The translations under genes and the position numbers were made by a program. A stretch of DNA of 64,000 nucleotides from Tessaracoccus sp. MC1679 (GTDB lineage: Bacteria > Actinomycetota > Actinomycetes > Propionibacteriales > Propionibacteriaceae). The stretch is from the NCBI RefSeq assembly GCF_014164775.1, contig NZ_JACJGB010000001.1:496001-560000 (forward strand), written 5' to 3'. Below are positions 17,352-25,321 of this stretch, piece after piece (position 1 is the stretch's first letter; every line of letters begins with the position of its first letter). The notes under the pieces were generated by a model. That model saw only the letters and a list, made by a program, of their open reading frames with translations. It searched no databases and was not told the DNA's origin.

Positions 17352-17869
17352 GGCCTGTCCTCCTGGGCGAGGTGGGGGGAGATGCGCAGGGCGGCGAGCC
17401 CGCGGCTGACGTGGGAGGTGACGGTCCCCTCGGGGATGCGCAGCAACTCGGCCACCTCGCGGGTGGGGCGGTCCTCGAAGTAGCGCAGCACGAGGCAGGT
17501 GCGCTGGAGTCGCGGGAGTGCGGCGAGGGCGCGGTGGACGTCGGTGCCGAGCGATGGTTCGCCTGCGTCCGACGGCCGGTCCGGCGGGCTGTCGGAGGGC
17601 ACCTCCGAGCGCCACTGGAGCCGGCGCCACCAGGAGATGAACGTGCGGTACATCGTCGTGCGGACGTAGGCCTCGAAGTGGTGGTCGTTGTCGAAGGAGT
17701 CGTAGCGGCTGTAGGTCTTGGACAGCGCCGTCTGGACGAGGTCCTCGGCGTGCTGCCGATCCCCGGTGAGCAGCCAGGCGGCCACCCAGAGTTCGCCACC
17801 GCGGGCGGCGACGTACCTGTCAAACCCGTTGGTCATCACCTCGACCGGGTGCTCCATCACAGCCTCCAT
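17348..17869 (-). CDS. SigE-family ECF RNA polymerase sigma factor
   Basis: The 173-aa protein contains sigma region 2 (ELWVAAWLLTGDRQHAEDLVQTAL, then FEAYVRTTMYRTFISWWRR) and region 4 with a helix-turn-helix (REVAELLRIPEGTVTSHVSRGLAAL). Size and sequence match the actinobacterial SigE-like ECF group, whose members often regulate themselves and envelope functions. The start at 17869 is the first ATG; a second ATG four codons on is possible. The gene downstream encodes the probable membrane regulator. Confidence 0.88.
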   Translation of the reverse strand: MEAVMEHPVEVMTNGFDRYVAARGGELWVAAWLLTGDRQHAEDLVQTALSKTYSRYDSFDNDHHFEAYVRTTMYRTFISWWRRLQWRSEVPSDSPPDRPSDAGEPSLGTDVHRALAALPRLQRTCLVLRYFEDRPTREVAELLRIPEGTVTSHVSRGLAALRISPHLAQEDRP

Positions 17870-18062
17870 ACCCTGTAGACGCGGTGAGTGGTCCGCTTCA
17901 CTGCACTGGGATCAGCGAACCAGACCCGACGTGCCCACACTGCTCCCGAGCCGCGACCCGCGATGCCTGTTCGGTGGATCTGGTGCCGACTACGCGCCCA
18001 GTCCCACCGGACAGCCAGAACCCGGAGCCAGAATCGGCCCACTCACGCGAGATGCCCAGCAG

Positions 18063-18245
18063 GGGCGACGGCGGGGTCGAGGGGCGAGGGTCCGGCAGGA
18101 CGCGTCGTGGCCCGCGAGGGTGGGGGACGACAGGGCGGCTGCACGCCGCGCTGCCCGCGAGGGCGACGGCGGGGTCGAGGGGCGAGGGGCGAAGGTCCGG
18201 CAGGACGCTGCGATGCCCGCGAGGGCGGGTGACGGCAGGGCGGCT
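18063..18245 (+). repeat. Two tandem copies of an ~80-bp GC-rich unit
   Basis: The unit beginning GGGCGACGGCGGGGTCGAGG and ending CAGGGCGGCTG occurs at 18063-18141 and again at 18161-18245. The second copy carries a short insertion. They lie in the 685-bp gap 17870-18554, which holds no supported gene. Codon-like open frames here run through the repeats on several strands and are not credible. Confidence 0.7.
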
Positions 18246-18402
18246 GTGCGTTGTGATGCCCAACCCGACGATCACCCAACTGGCATCCCGCCTGAGCAGA
18301 CCCGAGCCAGGGCCGCCTTGACGGCACACTCCCGGACTCGAGCACGCCACAGGGAAACGAGTGCAGGGAGCGCTGGCACGAGGCCCGGGCGGCCTCCACA
18401 AC
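18218..18402 (+). repeat. Dispersed repeat R2, copy A
   Basis: About 185 bp match 61850-62036 in inverted orientation. The best-conserved core, TGCCCAACCC-x-ACGATCACCCA and TGGCATCCCGCCT (about 18257-18295), is nearly identical in both copies. The flanks diverge to perhaps 70 percent by eye. The element overlaps the second tandem unit. No gene is supported. Confidence 0.7.
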
Positions 18403-18554
18403 TGAACCAACGGCCGGCCGGAGGCCGACGGGGAGGGCTGTGGACAAGGGGGCCGCCCGGGCATCGGGTCAGGGCTCCCTGCACCGGGCGCGGTTCGGTT
18501 TCGACGCGCGTTGCGCCGCTTCGCGGCTTGGCGCGGCTCAACCAGCGGGAAAGA

Positions 18555-20249
18555 TCAGGGAGCGGAGACGGCCCGTGCGGCGAGACGGTCGCGGACCTGC
18601 TTGCGCAGCACCTTGCCCAGCATCGACTTCGGCAGCTCGTCGACCACCACCACCTCGCGCGGCACCTTATAGGCGGCCAACCGCTCCCTGCACCACGTGC
18701 GCACTGCCTCCGGATGCACCGTGGCGCCCGGGCGCGGAACCACCTCCGCCACGACGCGCTCTCCCCCGCCCTCCAGCTTCAGGCCGACGACGGCGGCGTC
18801 GTCGATGTCCTCGTGCGCACGCAGGACCGCCTCCACCTCCGTCGGCGACACGTTGAAGCCGCCCGTGATGATCAGCTCCTTCACGCGGTCCACGATGGTG
18901 GTGAAGCCGTCGGCGTCAACGGTGACCAGGTCGCCTGTGCGCAGCCATCCGCCGGGCAGCAGCACCGCCTCGGTCTCCTCCGGCGCGTTCCAGTACCCCT
19001 GGAACACCTGCGGACCGCCCAGCAGAAGCTCACCACGCTCCCCCTGGGGCACCTCACGGGACGGGTCCTCCGGGTCCACCACGCGCATCCGGGTGCTGGG
19101 GAACGGGATGCCGATGGTGCCGGTGCGCCGCGACGGGTGGAACGGATTCCCCAGCGCCACGGGGGCGGTCTCGGTGAGGCCGTAGCCCTCGACGAGGAGC
19201 CCCCCGGCCACCCCCTCCCAGAGCTCGACGATCGGGTCGGTCAGGTTCATCGCCCCGGAGATGCAGAAGCGGGCCGACTTCAGGCTCACGCCACGCTCGA
19301 GGGCCCGTCGGGCGGTCTTCTCGTAGATCGGCGGGACCGCGCAGTACACCGTCGGCGGGGTGGTGCGGGCGGCGTCGAGGACCATGTCTGCGTCGAAGCT
19401 CGGGAACAGGACGATCCGGGCGCGCTTGAGGATGCCGAAGGTCAGGTACAGCGTCATGCCGAACGCGTGGAACATGGGCAGGACGGCGTAGATCACCTCC
19501 CGGTCGTCCACGGCGTCGTGCATCCATGCCGCGCCCTGCAGTGCGTTGGCGTAGAGGTTGCGGTGGGTGAGGATCGCGCCCTTGGCGCGGCCGGTGGTGC
19601 CGCTGGTGTACTGGATGACGGCCACGTCGTCGACCGCGGGGCGCGGATGCGCGGGTTCGAGGGCGGGCGCCCGGAGCAGGTCCTCCCAGGGCATGGTGCC
19701 GGGCGCCGGCTGGGTGAGGCGGTCGCGGGCGGCGCGCAGCTTCGGCACAGGCAACTGCAACGCCAAGCGCTTGACAAGGGGAAATGCCCGCAGCAGGTTG
19801 ACCGAGACGACATGCTCGACCTCGATGTCGCTCGGCTGCTCGCGGATCTTGCCCACGGCCGCGTCCCAGGCGACGACCACCCGGGCGCCATGGTCCTCGA
19901 ACAGGTGACGCAGCTCGCGCGCAGTGTAGAGGGGGTTGTGCTCCACGACGATCGCGCCCAGCCGCAGGACCGCGTAGAACGCGACGACGTGCTGCGGGCA
20001 GTTGGGCAGGATCAGTGCCACGCGGTCGCCTGCGCGGACGCCCAGCCTGCGCAGGCCCTCGGCGACGCGGGCAATCTGCTCCCCGAGACTCCGGTAGCTG
20101 GTCTCGCGGCCGAAGAACTGCAGCGCCACGCCGTCGCCGCCCTTGGCGACCGCCTCCTCACACATCTCCACCAGTGAGGTGGGCGGGGTGGCGATGTCTG
20201 CCGGGACCCCCGGCTGGTAGTGCTTCACCCAAGGGCGCTCGTCAGTCAT
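18555..20249 (-). CDS. fadD: Long-chain fatty-acid-CoA ligase (AMP-forming)
   Basis: The 564-aa adenylate-forming enzyme has motif YTSGTTGRAKG (from residue 214), the GYGLTETAP A5 motif, WLRTGD A7, and KELIITGGFNVSP with a C-terminal PKSMLGKVLRK lysine. It activates fatty acids to acyl-CoA with ATP, at the membrane or in the cytosol. The N-terminus (WVKHYQPGVPADI) is typical of actinobacterial FadD. The start is preceded by a CAGGAT box at 20256-20261, suggesting a leaderless mRNA. Confidence 0.92.
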   Translation of the reverse strand: MTDERPWVKHYQPGVPADIATPPTSLVEMCEEAVAKGGDGVALQFFGRETSYRSLGEQIARVAEGLRRLGVRAGDRVALILPNCPQHVVAFYAVLRLGAIVVEHNPLYTARELRHLFEDHGARVVVAWDAAVGKIREQPSDIEVEHVVSVNLLRAFPLVKRLALQLPVPKLRAARDRLTQPAPGTMPWEDLLRAPALEPAHPRPAVDDVAVIQYTSGTTGRAKGAILTHRNLYANALQGAAWMHDAVDDREVIYAVLPMFHAFGMTLYLTFGILKRARIVLFPSFDADMVLDAARTTPPTVYCAVPPIYEKTARRALERGVSLKSARFCISGAMNLTDPIVELWEGVAGGLLVEGYGLTETAPVALGNPFHPSRRTGTIGIPFPSTRMRVVDPEDPSREVPQGERGELLLGGPQVFQGYWNAPEETEAVLLPGGWLRTGDLVTVDADGFTTIVDRVKELIITGGFNVSPTEVEAVLRAHEDIDDAAVVGLKLEGGGERVVAEVVPRPGATVHPEAVRTWCRERLAAYKVPREVVVVDELPKSMLGKVLRKQVRDRLAARAVSAP

Positions 20250-20310
20250 GGGTCCATCCTGTCAGGGCCCGGCTCGGCTCCCACCAGTGGCCCCGTGCGG
20301 GCCTCGACCG

Positions 20311-20982
20311 TCAGCCGTCGAGGTCCATATCGCCGGCGAAGTGACGGAACTGCTCCTTCGTGGCGTGCATCTCCCAGAGCCGTTCGGCGAGCACCGTCGG
20401 GTCCTTGCGGGGGTGACCCTCGATGATCCCGCCGGGGATGATCAGCTGGGTGACGTGGATGTTGTCCGGCGCCAAGGCGTCGTGCAGCATCTGACCCAAT
20501 GCCGACTCCCCCGCGAACGCCACCGACGTGCCGGCGAATTTCGCCACCGGGCGCACCGCGCTGCCACCGTTGACGAGCAGGATCGTGCCGCCTCCGCGGA
20601 AGCGCATGTGCTGCATGACGTGATGGATCGCCACGAGCGGCCCGTAGACGGAGAACTCGATGGCCGGCTGCAGGTCCTCGACGGTGGTCTCCAGCACTGG
20701 GCGCAGGAATTCCTTCGCCGGCAGCGGGCTGTACTGCAGCACGTCGATGGGGCCGAGGTCAGCGGCCGCGTCGTCGAGCGCGGACCGCAGGGAATCGTGG
20801 TCGCGGACGTTTGCCACGTAGCCCCGGGCCGTGATGCCCTCTGCGGTCAGTTCCTCGGCGAGGGCATGGACGCGTTCGGCGGTGCGAGAGATGAGCGCCA
20901 CCGAGAAGCCCTCCTTGGCGAAGCGGCGGGCGACTGTTGCGCCGAGTCCGGCTCCGGCACCGATGATGGCAAGCGTGGGCAT
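20311..20982 (-). CDS. SDR-fold protein without the usual YxxxK
   Basis: The 223-aa protein starts with the Rossmann motif GAGAGLG (residues 8-14) and continues with a normal SDR pattern (SRTAERV, ANVRD, DVLQYSP). The catalytic Tyr-x3-Lys pair is not visible: the equivalent segment reads KFAGTSVAFAGESAL. It may be inactive, or may be a divergent reductase. The ATG at 20982 has a GGAGG site 6 bp upstream, which favours it over the longer frame. It lies between the FadD-like gene and the divergent CPBP gene. Confidence 0.8.
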   Translation of the reverse strand: MPTLAIIGAGAGLGATVARRFAKEGFSVALISRTAERVHALAEELTAEGITARGYVANVRDHDSLRSALDDAAADLGPIDVLQYSPLPAKEFLRPVLETTVEDLQPAIEFSVYGPLVAIHHVMQHMRFRGGGTILLVNGGSAVRPVAKFAGTSVAFAGESALGQMLHDALAPDNIHVTQLIIPGGIIEGHPRKDPTVLAERLWEMHATKEQFRHFAGDMDLDG

Positions 20983-21065
20983 GGTGATCCTCCCGTGGTC
21001 GTCGTTGACTACCCCACCGAGCCTACTCACCTCGACGGCGCGGGAGACGCCGGCCCCACTCGACA

Positions 21066-21138
21066 GCGCGGCTCATGGGTCCATTCATGAGCCGCGCGCC
21101 CCACCGTCGGGCGTCTCATGCGGAATGCTGGACCCATG
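21066..21138 (+). promoter_or_regulatory. Two overlapping inverted repeats before the CPBP gene
   Basis: GCGCGGCTCATG (21066-21077) pairs perfectly with 21086-21097. CATGGGTCCA (21074-21083) pairs perfectly with TGGACCCATG (21129-21138), which contains the chosen start codon. The two stems share CATG and exclude each other. This could be a transcriptional operator or an RNA switch controlling the start; no known riboswitch class is recognised. Confidence 0.4.
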
Positions 21139-21972
21139 GCCTCCCCACCGACGCCCCTCGCTCAGGACCCGTCGTCGGCTCAGGCATGGTCGGTGCGCGA
21201 TCTGATCCCCGCGGCGGGGGTGTCGATCTCTGCGGTCCTGTTGTTCGCGTTCCAGCTGGCCGGATGGGGGCACGCGCTGCTGCTACTGAGCCTGCTGGCC
21301 GCCTGTCTCGTGAACCGCGAGCTGGGCAGGGACCTGCTGCTGATCGGGGTGGGTGTGGCGATCGTCAGCGCCACCTCCGTCGAGGCCGACGTGAGCTGGG
21401 ACCGCTTCCTCATCATCGGAGCGGTGCTGATCCTCGCCGTCTCGGTGCCGCTGCTGATCGACCGCTTCGTCTACCGCCGCCGGGCAATCACGTTCCCCTG
21501 GCGAGGGGAACATCGATGGTCTCGGCTAGAGGTCATCTACGTGGTCGCGGTGCCGTTCCTGGGCTGGGCGATCCTGCCGTTCTACTTCATCCGCTCCGGC
21601 GCCTACCTCAACTGGCCGCACATCACCGACGCCAGTGAACTGGCGCGGTTCTTCGTCGGCGTCAACGCGGTGGGCACCTGGGACGAGCTGTTCTTCATCT
21701 GCACCTGCTTCGCCCTGCTGAGGCGGCACTTCCCGGTGTGGCTGGCCAACGCTCTGCAGGCCACCATCTTCGTCTCGTTCCTGTGGGAGCTCGGCTACCG
21801 CGAGTGGGGACCGCTCCTGACCATCCCGTTCGCACTGATCCAGGGCTTCCTGTTCGCGCGCACGGGCTCCCTGCTCTACGTCCTGGTGGTGCACCTGCTG
21901 TTCGACGCCATCGTGTTCATGGCCATCGTGCACGCCCACAACCCGGACATGTTCGCCTTCTTCATCTACTGA
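21136..21972 (+). CDS. CPBP-like intramembrane protein (degenerate ABI family)
   Basis: The 278-aa protein has about eight predicted transmembrane helices. The C-terminal half resembles the CPBP/Rce1 protease fold, with WDELFFICTCFALLRR in place of the usual EE-x3-R motif, and a late VVHLLFDAI helix that keeps the His-x3-Asp/Asn pair. The first glutamate is Asp here, so peptidase activity is uncertain. The ATG at 21136 is preferred; one six codons upstream is possible. The protein sits in the membrane; its role is unknown. Confidence 0.65.
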   Translation: MASPPTPLAQDPSSAQAWSVRDLIPAAGVSISAVLLFAFQLAGWGHALLLLSLLAACLVNRELGRDLLLIGVGVAIVSATSVEADVSWDRFLIIGAVLILAVSVPLLIDRFVYRRRAITFPWRGEHRWSRLEVIYVVAVPFLGWAILPFYFIRSGAYLNWPHITDASELARFFVGVNAVGTWDELFFICTCFALLRRHFPVWLANALQATIFVSFLWELGYREWGPLLTIPFALIQGFLFARTGSLLYVLVVHLLFDAIVFMAIVHAHNPDMFAFFIY

Positions 21973-21994
21973 CGACGACGGTCCTGCGTCGCGC

Positions 21995-22213
21995 TCACGC
22001 CGTGTGGTCCTCCAGGCGGAATCCGAGCTTCAGGCCCACCTGGTAGTGGGCAACCTGGCCGTCCTGGATGTGGCCGCGGATCTCGGTCACCTCGAACCAG
22101 TCCAGGTGGGACAGCGTCTGCGACGCCCGCGCGACAGCCCCATCGATGGCCTGCTGCAGGCCCTCGCTCGAGCTACCGACGATCTCGGTCACCTTGTAGG
22201 TGTGGTCAGTCAT
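21995..22213 (-). CDS. Dodecin family flavin-binding protein
   Basis: The 72-aa protein is a clear dodecin. It has YKVTEIVGSSSEG at the N-terminus, the AIDGAVARASQTL helix, LDWFEVTEIRG with the flavin-stacking tryptophan, and a GQVAHYQVGLKLGFRLE strand. Dodecins assemble as hollow dodecamers that store or buffer flavins. The length is normal. It is convergent with the CPBP gene. Confidence 0.93.
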   Translation of the reverse strand: MTDHTYKVTEIVGSSSEGLQQAIDGAVARASQTLSHLDWFEVTEIRGHIQDGQVAHYQVGLKLGFRLEDHTA

Positions 22214-22326
22214 GGCGAACTCCCTCGTTCAGGGTTGCCTTCCGCAACCAGGATCCCTCCAGGCTAAGCGACGGATCGCGGCTGCGAGCCTCCCCCGTCG
22301 ATCTCCTCATCGCTGGGCCGGCTCGC

Positions 22327-22722
22327 TCACACCCGCGCGTTTCCGGCCAGGCGACGAAGGGCCGCCAGGGCGTCGTCCAGCCGGTCGGCCGGGACCAGGA
22401 GGTGGTCGTGGTGGTACCCCGCGACGACGTTGCAGCTGATGCTCGCCTCCGCCAGCGCCGTGCTCACAGCCGCTGTCAGCCCGACGGCGGCCAGCGATGA
22501 CTGCACCGTGAGCGTGATCCACCCCGCGACGTAGTCGTAGTCCAACCCGAGCCGGTCCGCGTCCTCCTTGCGAAGCACCATGCTCAGACCTTCCGATTCG
22601 ACGACGCTGGCCAGCACCTCAGCCTCCACAGGCCCGGGGCCAACCACGAAGACGAAGGCCCCAGGGCACACGACGGGGGACATCGTCGCCAGCAGGGTGG
22701 TCAGCTCCGTCTCGCCGCTCAT
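22327..22722 (-). CDS. ACT-domain protein (DUF3388/Thr-deaminase-like ACT)
   Basis: The 131-aa protein has two tandem ACT-like units. The second reads ITLTVQSSLAAVGLTAAVSTALAEASISCNVVAGYHHDHLLVP, a pattern seen in small stand-alone ACT proteins with a conserved aspartokinase-like ligand surface. ACT domains bind amino acids. It probably senses a small metabolite, but the partner is unknown. The gene follows the MDR reductase on the same strand, with 4 bp between them, so both are transcribed together. Confidence 0.75.
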   Translation of the reverse strand: MSGETELTTLLATMSPVVCPGAFVFVVGPGPVEAEVLASVVESEGLSMVLRKEDADRLGLDYDYVAGWITLTVQSSLAAVGLTAAVSTALAEASISCNVVAGYHHDHLLVPADRLDDALAALRRLAGNARV

Positions 22723-22726
22723 GGCC

Positions 22727-23689
22727 TCAGCCTGCCTCATTGGGTTCGGGGATGAGCACGAGGTTGCCCACCTTGCGGCCGGAATCAACGCGCCGGTACG
22801 CCTCCGGCAGCCGGCCAAGCCCCTCGAACTCCTCGACGGCGGGGTCCAGCCGGCGCTCGGCGACGAGGGCCAGCAGGTAGGCGAAGTCCTCGGGCCGCTC
22901 GGGAGCTGGGCCGGCATGCACCCGGCCGCGCGCCCGGAGGGTGTCCCAGAGCCCGGCGACGGCGAGGACCAGAGCACCCTCCTGTGAGACGAGCCGGAGC
23001 CCCTCAGAGCGGGAGACGTTGCCGACTGCGTCGAACATCACGTCGTAGGTGCCGGTCAGCCGCGACACCGGCGTCTGCGAGTAATCCACCACCCTGTCCG
23101 CTCCCCACCGGGTCACGACGGCGGCGTTCGTCGCGCTGGTGACCGCCGTGACGTCCGCGCCCATGACCTTGGCCAGCTGCACAGCAGCGGACCCGACAGA
23201 TCCGGAGGCCCCGTTGACCAGCGCGGTCTGACCGGCCCGCAACCCGGCCCTGTCGCGCAGGAAGTACAGCGCCGTGGTGCCGCCGAACAGGACCCCGGCC
23301 GCCTCGGCGTGGGTGATGCCGGCGGGCTTCGGCACCATGCGGGCTGCCGGCACCGCCACGTACTGCGCGTGCGCCCCGAGGGCGCCGGACATGCCCGCCA
23401 CCTCGTCGCCCACCGCGAGCCCCGCGACCTCGGCGCCCACACCGACCACGACCCCCGAGAGGCTGCCGCCCAATACCCGACGGCGCGGCCCGCGCATGCC
23501 CAAACCCAGCCGGGCGAGTACCCCGAACCCGGCCGGGAACCGGCCGGCCCGCATCCGGGCGTCGCCGGAGGTGACGGCCACCGCCTCGACGCGGACGACC
23601 ACCTCGCCCTGGCCGGGCTGGGGGATGGGAACCTCGACGATCGCCACCTCCTCGGGGGGTCCGTAGCGGTGCACCACTGCTGCTTTCAC
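22727..23689 (-). CDS. Zinc-independent MDR oxidoreductase (quinone reductase-like)
   Basis: The 320-aa MDR-family protein shows an N-terminal GroES-like domain (GQGEVVVRVEAVAVTSGDARMR) and a nucleotide-binding motif, NGASGSVGSAAVQLA. It lacks the catalytic and structural zinc cysteines of true alcohol dehydrogenases. It probably reduces quinones or enones with NADPH. It is divergent from a TetR gene, with two operators between them, so it is the likely target of that repressor. Confidence 0.88.
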   Translation of the reverse strand: MKAAVVHRYGPPEEVAIVEVPIPQPGQGEVVVRVEAVAVTSGDARMRAGRFPAGFGVLARLGLGMRGPRRRVLGGSLSGVVVGVGAEVAGLAVGDEVAGMSGALGAHAQYVAVPAARMVPKPAGITHAEAAGVLFGGTTALYFLRDRAGLRAGQTALVNGASGSVGSAAVQLAKVMGADVTAVTSATNAAVVTRWGADRVVDYSQTPVSRLTGTYDVMFDAVGNVSRSEGLRLVSQEGALVLAVAGLWDTLRARGRVHAGPAPERPEDFAYLLALVAERRLDPAVEEFEGLGRLPEAYRRVDSGRKVGNLVLIPEPNEAG

Positions 23690-23696
23690 GACTCTC

Positions 23697-23744
23697 CTTA
23701 CGGGTGTAAGTCTGCTCGCTTCACTGTAGCCTTACACCTGTAAG
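23697..23744. promoter_or_regulatory. Twin TetR operators
   Basis: CTTAC-GGGT-GTAAG at 23697-23710 and CTTACA-CC-TGTAAG at 23731-23744 are related palindromes with dyad centres 34 bp apart. They lie in the intergenic space between the divergent MDR reductase and TetR genes. This is the expected layout for repression of both genes by the TetR protein. Confidence 0.75.
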
Positions 23745-23760
23745 AACACAAGGAGGAGCC

Positions 23761-24444
23761 ATGGAATCCCGCACGCCACTCAGCCTGGAGCGCATCGTCG
23801 AGGCCGCCGTCGCCGTCGCGGACCGCTCAGGACTCAGCGGGGTCAGCATGCGCACAGTGGGGCGGGAGCTCGGGGTGGAGGCCATGTCGCTGTACCACCA
23901 CGTGGCCAGCAAGGACGCCCTCCTCGACGCGCTGGCCGATTGGATCTTCTCCCGGATCGAGCTGCCGCTGGGCGGGGAGCCATGGCGCGCCGGGATGGTT
24001 CGCCGGGCCTCGTCGGCGCGAGCGGTGCTCGCCGCGCACCCGTGGACGTTGGGGCTCATCGAGTCGCGAACCAACCCCGGCGCGGCGCTGCTCAACCATC
24101 ACGATGCGGTGCTCGGGTGCCTGGTGGGCGGCGGGTTCCCGCCGAGGTTGGCATCTCACGCGTTCTCCGTGATCGACGCCTACGTCTACGGGTTCGCCCT
24201 CACCGAGCAGAACCTCCCGTTCGACTCCTCCCGCGCTGAGGGCGCCGAGGACTACGCGGCCGCGGTGGGATCGCTGCTTCAGCCCTACCCCCACCTGGCC
24301 GCGCTCATCGACGAGGTGGCGACGGGCTACACGTTCGCAGACGAATTCGGTTACGGCCTCGAGCTCATCCTCGACGGGCTGGAGGTTCGGCTGGCCACCC
24401 ACCGGCCCGCCGGATCCCCCACCCCGGGGGAAGGAAACCGATAG
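23761..24444 (+). CDS. TetR/AcrR-family regulator
   Basis: The 227-aa protein has an N-terminal helix-turn-helix (GVSMRTVGRELGVEAMSLYHHV, residues about 25-46) and a C-terminal domain of the TetR_C type (EFGYGLELILDGLE). It should dissociate from DNA on binding a small hydrophobic ligand. An AGGAGGAGCC ribosome site precedes the ATG. The divergent MDR gene and the two operators define a simple autoregulated switch. The ligand is unknown. The 166 bp downstream (24445-24610) show nothing recognisable. Confidence 0.9.
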   Translation: MESRTPLSLERIVEAAVAVADRSGLSGVSMRTVGRELGVEAMSLYHHVASKDALLDALADWIFSRIELPLGGEPWRAGMVRRASSARAVLAAHPWTLGLIESRTNPGAALLNHHDAVLGCLVGGGFPPRLASHAFSVIDAYVYGFALTEQNLPFDSSRAEGAEDYAAAVGSLLQPYPHLAALIDEVATGYTFADEFGYGLELILDGLEVRLATHRPAGSPTPGEGNR

Positions 24445-24610
24445 CCCCGGCCAGCGCCTCAGAGGCGACCAACCGCGACTCGGCCGGGCGCGGGGACGAC
24501 CGGCTCTCCGGCGAAGTCCACGGTGGTAGCCGTCCGTGGCGACGTTCTCGGGGACGCAAGGGACGGCCCGGCACTGGCGCGGCTGCGCTATCGAAGCCCC
24601 TCTTGACGCC

Positions 24611-25021
24611 TCAGGACTCGGCGTGCGCGGCCCGGACGGCCCGCACGTCGAGCCCCGCGATCCCCTCGAAGTCACGTGGGTTGGCCGTGTAGATCGGCAG
24701 CCCGCGTGACAGCGCAGTGGCCGCGATGAGCGCGTCGTACGCGCGCGCTGCAGGCTTTCGCCCCGCAGACCTCAGCGAGGCGGCCACCACCCCGAAGGCC
24801 CTCGCCGCGGCACCGTCGAACGGGATGGGGTCGAAGTCCGCCTCCGCCTGCTGCACCAGCGCCTGGCGGGCCGCACGTTCCACATCCGAGCGCGCAACGT
24901 GCGGCCCCACTGACAACTCCGCCATCGTGACTGCGGTGATCATGGGCTCGGCAGGCAGCGAGGCGGGTTCCAGGATGCCCAGGTCGATCACTGCGGAGGT
25001 GTCCAGAATCCCTTCACTCAC
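24611..25021 (-). CDS. vapC: VapC-type PIN-domain toxin
   Basis: The 136-aa PIN-domain RNase has the acidic residues expected of VapC: the first Asp in GILDTSAVIDL, a Glu in MAELSVG, an Asp in AYDALIAATAL, and the NPRDFEGI end motif. It should cleave tRNA or rRNA when freed from its antitoxin. The GTG at 25021 overlaps the antitoxin stop (GTGA), which fixes the start. The pair is complete and looks functional. Confidence 0.9.
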   Translation of the reverse strand: MSEGILDTSAVIDLGILEPASLPAEPMITAVTMAELSVGPHVARSDVERAARQALVQQAEADFDPIPFDGAAARAFGVVAASLRSAGRKPAARAYDALIAATALSRGLPIYTANPRDFEGIAGLDVRAVRAAHAES

Positions 25022-25254
25022 AGCGACGGATCCAGCACGGTGTCGATGTCTGCCTTGAGCGCTGCCGCATCCACCCGTGGCAGCGCCCTCCATCTGTCGA
25101 CCAGCTCGGCGGCACCTCGTGGACGACGCGGGAGCGGAACCACTGCCGCCACCGGCTCGCCGTCTCGCGTCACCGTCAGGCTCTCACCGCGAGCCACGCG
25201 CGCCAGCACATCCGCGCTGCGGTTGCGCAGGTCTCGCACCGTCACACTTCCCAT
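25018..25254 (-). CDS. vapB: VapB-type antitoxin of Phd/YefM fold
   Basis: The 78-aa antitoxin has the Phd/YefM pattern: VTVRDLRNRSADVLARVARGE, then LTVTRDGEPVAAVVPL. A C-terminal tail (LKADIDTVLDPSL) is likely to bind the toxin. It lies upstream of vapC in one transcription unit. A perfect 18-bp palindrome 9 bp upstream is its probable operator. Confidence 0.88.
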   Translation of the reverse strand: MGSVTVRDLRNRSADVLARVARGESLTVTRDGEPVAAVVPLPRRPRGAAELVDRWRALPRVDAAALKADIDTVLDPSL

Positions 25255-25262
25255 CTCCTCAC

Positions 25263-25280
25263 TGTATCACCGGTGATACA
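25263..25280. promoter_or_regulatory. Perfect palindromic operator of vapBC
   Basis: TGTATCACC-GGTGATACA is a perfect 18-bp palindrome 9 bp before the antitoxin start, where an autorepressor site is expected. Confidence 0.75.
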
Positions 25281-25321
25281 TCACCTTTGGCTGCCGCCTG
25301 GGAGCATCACCAAGCTGCGAA

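Noticed and set aside
17718-20177. 819-codon open frame on the plus strand
   Set aside because: It is the antisense shadow of the acyl-CoA ligase and sigma-factor genes and crosses repeat DNA.
24445-24610. Possible small gene between TetR and VapC
   Set aside because: Open frames here have no ribosome site, no family match and no consistent composition.
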